Shown piece by piece: positions 60,677 through 64,000 of a stretch of DNA of 64,000 nt. Location of the stretch: contig VWZL01005136.1 in NCBI GenBank assembly GCA_013396915.1, forward strand, positions 124,001-188,000, given 5' to 3'. How positions within the stretch are numbered: the stretch's first letter is position 1; each line of letters begins with the position of its first letter. Origin of the DNA: Stercorarius parasiticus. Its lineage: Eukaryota > Chordata > Aves > Charadriiformes > Stercorariidae. A model generated the notes under the pieces. The model was given only the letters and a program-made list of their open reading frames with translations, was not told where the DNA came from and ran no database searches. Position numbers and translations under genes: made by a program.

Positions 60677-61890
60677 CCCCCAGAGAATCATGCCTGGGCA
60701 GAGACCAAATCTAAGCTGTAATCAGCAACTTGGGTTCTTCTGTTTGTGAAAGGTAAACTGTCCATCCATTAAAGTTTTATTTTCCTTGTGGCGTGGATCA
60801 ATAGCTAAATAATTGATTGGCTGACTAATTGAACAGCTAAATTATTGAAGATTTTAAATGTGAATTTCAAGATATGAGATGGTTAGAGACTGGGACAAGT
60901 GCCAGGGGAAGTTTTGAGTAAATGAATGGAAGTAGTCAGGTAGAGTTAGTCAAGACCCTTTACTGAAGTTAAAATTATGCCTGTCAATTCTTGTTCTGTG
61001 TATCCTAAACCTGTCCTTTCTATAGGTAAAAAATCTTTTTTTTCCCTTAGGCACTGTGGTCCTAGCTTTCCCATTTCCCAATAAATCTTGCTGCCAACAC
61101 CTCTCAACAAACACAAATTTTCACAATGTCATGATTCCATTCAAAATTGTGAAATGTGTCAGGGCCTGATTTTGCAAAAGTTTTGCTCTTTTGTGATTTG
61201 ACTGACTCTTTCCTGAAATTAACAGGATTGGATTAGAAGCATACTGCTCCTGTGCTACTGGTTGCAGAAACCTTAAGTTTAGTATTACCATACTTTTCCT
61301 AACCATTCCATTTGTAATATTTGTTAAAATTAGTATCTTGGTGTTGGCTATGTCTCTAATGTACAGCCTGTGATTAGGAGTGGACCAAAACTTGGAATGG
61401 ACTTATGAGCAATTCTGTAACTGTCTTTTAAGAAATTTCAGTGATTCTTAAATTTTGTAACCCAGAGTCTGACCAATATTCTCAGCTACCATGCAGAGTT
61501 GTATGTCCTAGCAGAGGGTGAAAGGGAGGGACTACGGTTGAAAACATATGGACTTCTATTCTGGGGATCATTTATGCAAGATTTTAAGAACTCCCTCATG
61601 AGTGAGTGTTAATGCCTCTGTTTTACCCATATGACATAGAGGGAAATTTTATGGTCTCCCTTGTATTTAGGTCAGCTTGTGCTTTCCACTATAAAGGCAA
61701 TATTTTATTTGAGAGGTCTCAAAGATGGCTGTTTATAGCTCATCTTTGATGATCAGCAGAGGGATTTTCTGTTTTAAAACACATTGTTTCTTGCTTCTCT
61801 CAGAAAGGATTTGTAGCTAGAGAAAATAATTGAATATTGCAGCGTAAATCGTATACTACAAACACCACAAAGATGATAAACCAACAAATA

Positions 61891-61907
61891 CACACACACA
61901 CACACAC
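61891..61907 (+). repeat. (CA)n microsatellite
   Basis: About eight and a half uninterrupted CA units lie within CCAACAAATA...CTGC. Confidence 0.95.
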
Positions 61908-64000
61908 TGCTAAAGGAATATCAAGTTTGCAAACTGTAGCAGTAGACAGTTAGGAAATGCCATATTTATGATGCATCAAACAGTGCACTGAGAAAGGGCA
62001 GACTCGTGGGACAGCATTCGTTATTTAGTTGTATAAAATCACATTTTTTTGCAGTTTAACAACTTTAAGCTTCCTGGAACATATATATTTACAATGCTTT
62101 GCAAAAAAAACCAAACCAAAACGTTAAGTCTTCCATTGTATGTGCTGTGGTCATAAATGGCAGACCTGAATTCTCAAATTAAAATACAGGAGATAATGAT
62201 ATAGTACAAAAGTAATATGAAGTGATGAACTTGCAAAGGAGTGCAGTTTTTCTGTTCTTTAGTTAGTGACGTAGGCACTTCTGTGCTAATTAGTAACAGA
62301 TTATTTGCTGGACTAAGAAGTTAGTTAATTAAAGTATGTAAAAAGTGAATAATTTTGTAAAATTCACTTATCCATTCTGCAGGTTTCCCTCTGGGAGTTT
62401 TCTAGTTAGGGGATTAGAAACTAAAGGAAGAGTAATCGAGAACTGAATTGTGTTGGGAAGGGTGGTAAATATAATGGGGAGTCGTAGTTTGTTTTGGGAT
62501 GGTCTTAAATGGAAGTTTCACTATATTAGATAAGGGATCACAAAATCCCCATTTAATATCATGTAAGGGAATCTAACATAGAATCAAATGCACAGTAGCT
62601 TTTGACATAGAGAGGTGGTTGTGTTGACTGTATTTTAGACATGAAGCTTGCTCTTATTTGGCCTGAAGACATGTAATTCTTTCTCCTCATCAGAGTCCAG
62701 AGTGCTGGCTTTCAGTGAGTGTTGAAGGAAAGGATAGAGGGTATTCGCCTGGGTGCTCTGGCATCTCCTGATTTTTGAGTACCGTTGGATAGCTCTTGTC
62801 TGTAATCTCGTGAGATTGCAGCTTCATCTGAAGTATGCATGGCATGCTGTAAGTGAGAAGAGTTCCACAATCCCATTCTGAAAACAGAAGAGAAAATGTC
62901 TCCTGGGAACCGACACTAAAAGGACATTTTTAAGTTAGAATTAGAAGCTTTGTGGGTCTCTATCGCCCTGTATTGATGTGGTGCACAGCACAGCAAACGC
63001 CTTGCTCATAGGCACCATTGCAGTAACAGTGATGCTACTGATAATGACAGTAGAAGCCCAAGAGTGAAATTAAGTTGGAATTTCTGCTCACTCCTCTGTC
63101 ATAGTATGTTCTTGAACAGTCAGCTGAATTCCTAAAGGAGTTTTGTATGAAGCATAGTGGATTCCAACATATCTTTTTTTCCAGTTTTCTCCCTTATCAG
63201 CCCTCTAAAAGGCATTGCAAAAACTACAGAAAACACTTAGCAAACACTGGTATTTTTACAGAAAATTTAATGTGCACAGTGCTGTGATTTCCTTTGCAAC
63301 TTCTGATTGGCAAAACTATTGGCTTGCCTTCATGGAACATAGGACATAGTAAGATAAGGGTGAATGATAAGAAATCAAAATTTTTCTCTGGGCTAACCCA
63401 TGCTGGGGTGCCCTTACTGTATGCTAGGCATGCCTTCGTGATGAACATCTTATTTAATTCAAATTGCATAATTTGCACTATCCTACTGAAAGGCATTTCA
63501 GTGCAGAAGGGCATCCATTATAGAAAGGAGCACAATAACAGCTAGCCTTGTTTAAGTTCTATACATCCCAGCTAGAAAAGTCCTCTGAGGGAAAAAAACC
63601 CCTCTCTTATAAGACTTGGGTGTATTTTATGAGTCTTTATGTATCTTGTATCTCACTATAAAAATTCTGTATGGTCTTAATTAAGAGCATGGAATATTAA
63701 ACAGTTACAGTGTGTTTCATTGTTGAAGGAACATCTGCTAATAAGCTTTGTAGTCTTGGAAAGGTTTATGTTTCATTCCAACACTGATTTAATAGTCCCT
63801 CAAGTAGATAGGTCATGTCAAATTAAATATGGAAACTATAAATTATTATAGTAAGATTTAGATAGATAATTAATAAACCTCAAAATCAGAAGCTGTTGGT
63901 GAAGACTGCACTAGTGGGATGAAGGCTGCAATAGGTAAGAAGTGTTTTCTTAGTAATGGTTTTCTCATTTTTTAAAATTCCAGTCATTCCCACCCCCTTA

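Larger units (their letters stand above)
58149..64000. other. 5.9-kb AT-rich non-coding stretch
   Basis: No exon, RNA gene or preserved repeat family is recognised. It contains a very AT-rich block at about 58850-59150, a CCCT-rich run near 59886-59902, T15 at 60662-60676 and a (CA)n run at 61891-61907. An AATAG|GTAAGA donor-like site lies near 63935 without a convincing exon. Confidence 0.5.

Noticed and set aside
1..64000. tRNA, rRNA, CRISPR arrays, bacterial-type operons or a novel multi-gene system
   Set aside because: None of the expected signatures is visible. The repeats and composition show vertebrate nuclear DNA without recognisable genes.

Overview
This window is vertebrate nuclear DNA, almost certainly from a bird. 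The main evidence is several 5'-truncated CR1 LINEs that end in the avian ATTCTATG/ATTCTGTG octamer repeats. Two solo LTRs also match, from memory, LTR families that are abundant in neoavian birds. I see no Alu, L1 or other mammal-specific repeats. The sequence is AT-rich and contains one short assembly gap (31 N at 18441-18471).

I found no protein-coding exon that I can assign to a known gene. The open frames are short, mostly lack an ATG or splice context, and several lie inside repeats. The window is best read as intergenic or deep intronic DNA. Its one strong gene-regulatory landmark is an isolated CpG island at about 38380-39150, with roughly 80 CpGs in about 740 bp counted by eye. It is probably the promoter or first non-coding exon of a transcript whose other exons I cannot identify. 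A strong splice donor lies to its right at 39379.

Layout: 1-4458 is unique sequence with a 159-bp uninterrupted homopurine (AAAGG)n/(AAAAG)16 tract and two weak candidate exons. A short, well-preserved CR1 tail lies at 4459-4568. 4569-22544 is mostly unique, with two faded amniote SINE relics near 15.8 and 16.7 kb, two small GC-rich patches and the N gap. 22545-23265 is an old CR1-clade reverse-transcriptase relic. A solo LTR (minus strand, 5-bp TSD GGTAT) occupies 32971-33605, followed by a MIR-like SINE fragment near 34.3 kb. A minus-strand CR1 at 34786-35512 carries a second CR1 nested inside it. After the CpG island comes a second solo LTR (40914-41477, minus strand, TSD AGATA). Further CR1 pieces lie at 50345, 51350 and 57828. 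The remainder is AT-rich DNA with a notable cluster of palindromes at 56641-56720.

I see no operon, mobile-element system with intact coding capacity, CRISPR array or other novel multi-gene system here. The points most worth following up are the orphan CpG island, the long polypurine tract, the palindrome cluster, the paired hairpins at 36240-36282, and the nested and solo retroelements as evolutionary markers. Repeat family assignments rest on remembered consensus sequences, not on a database search.
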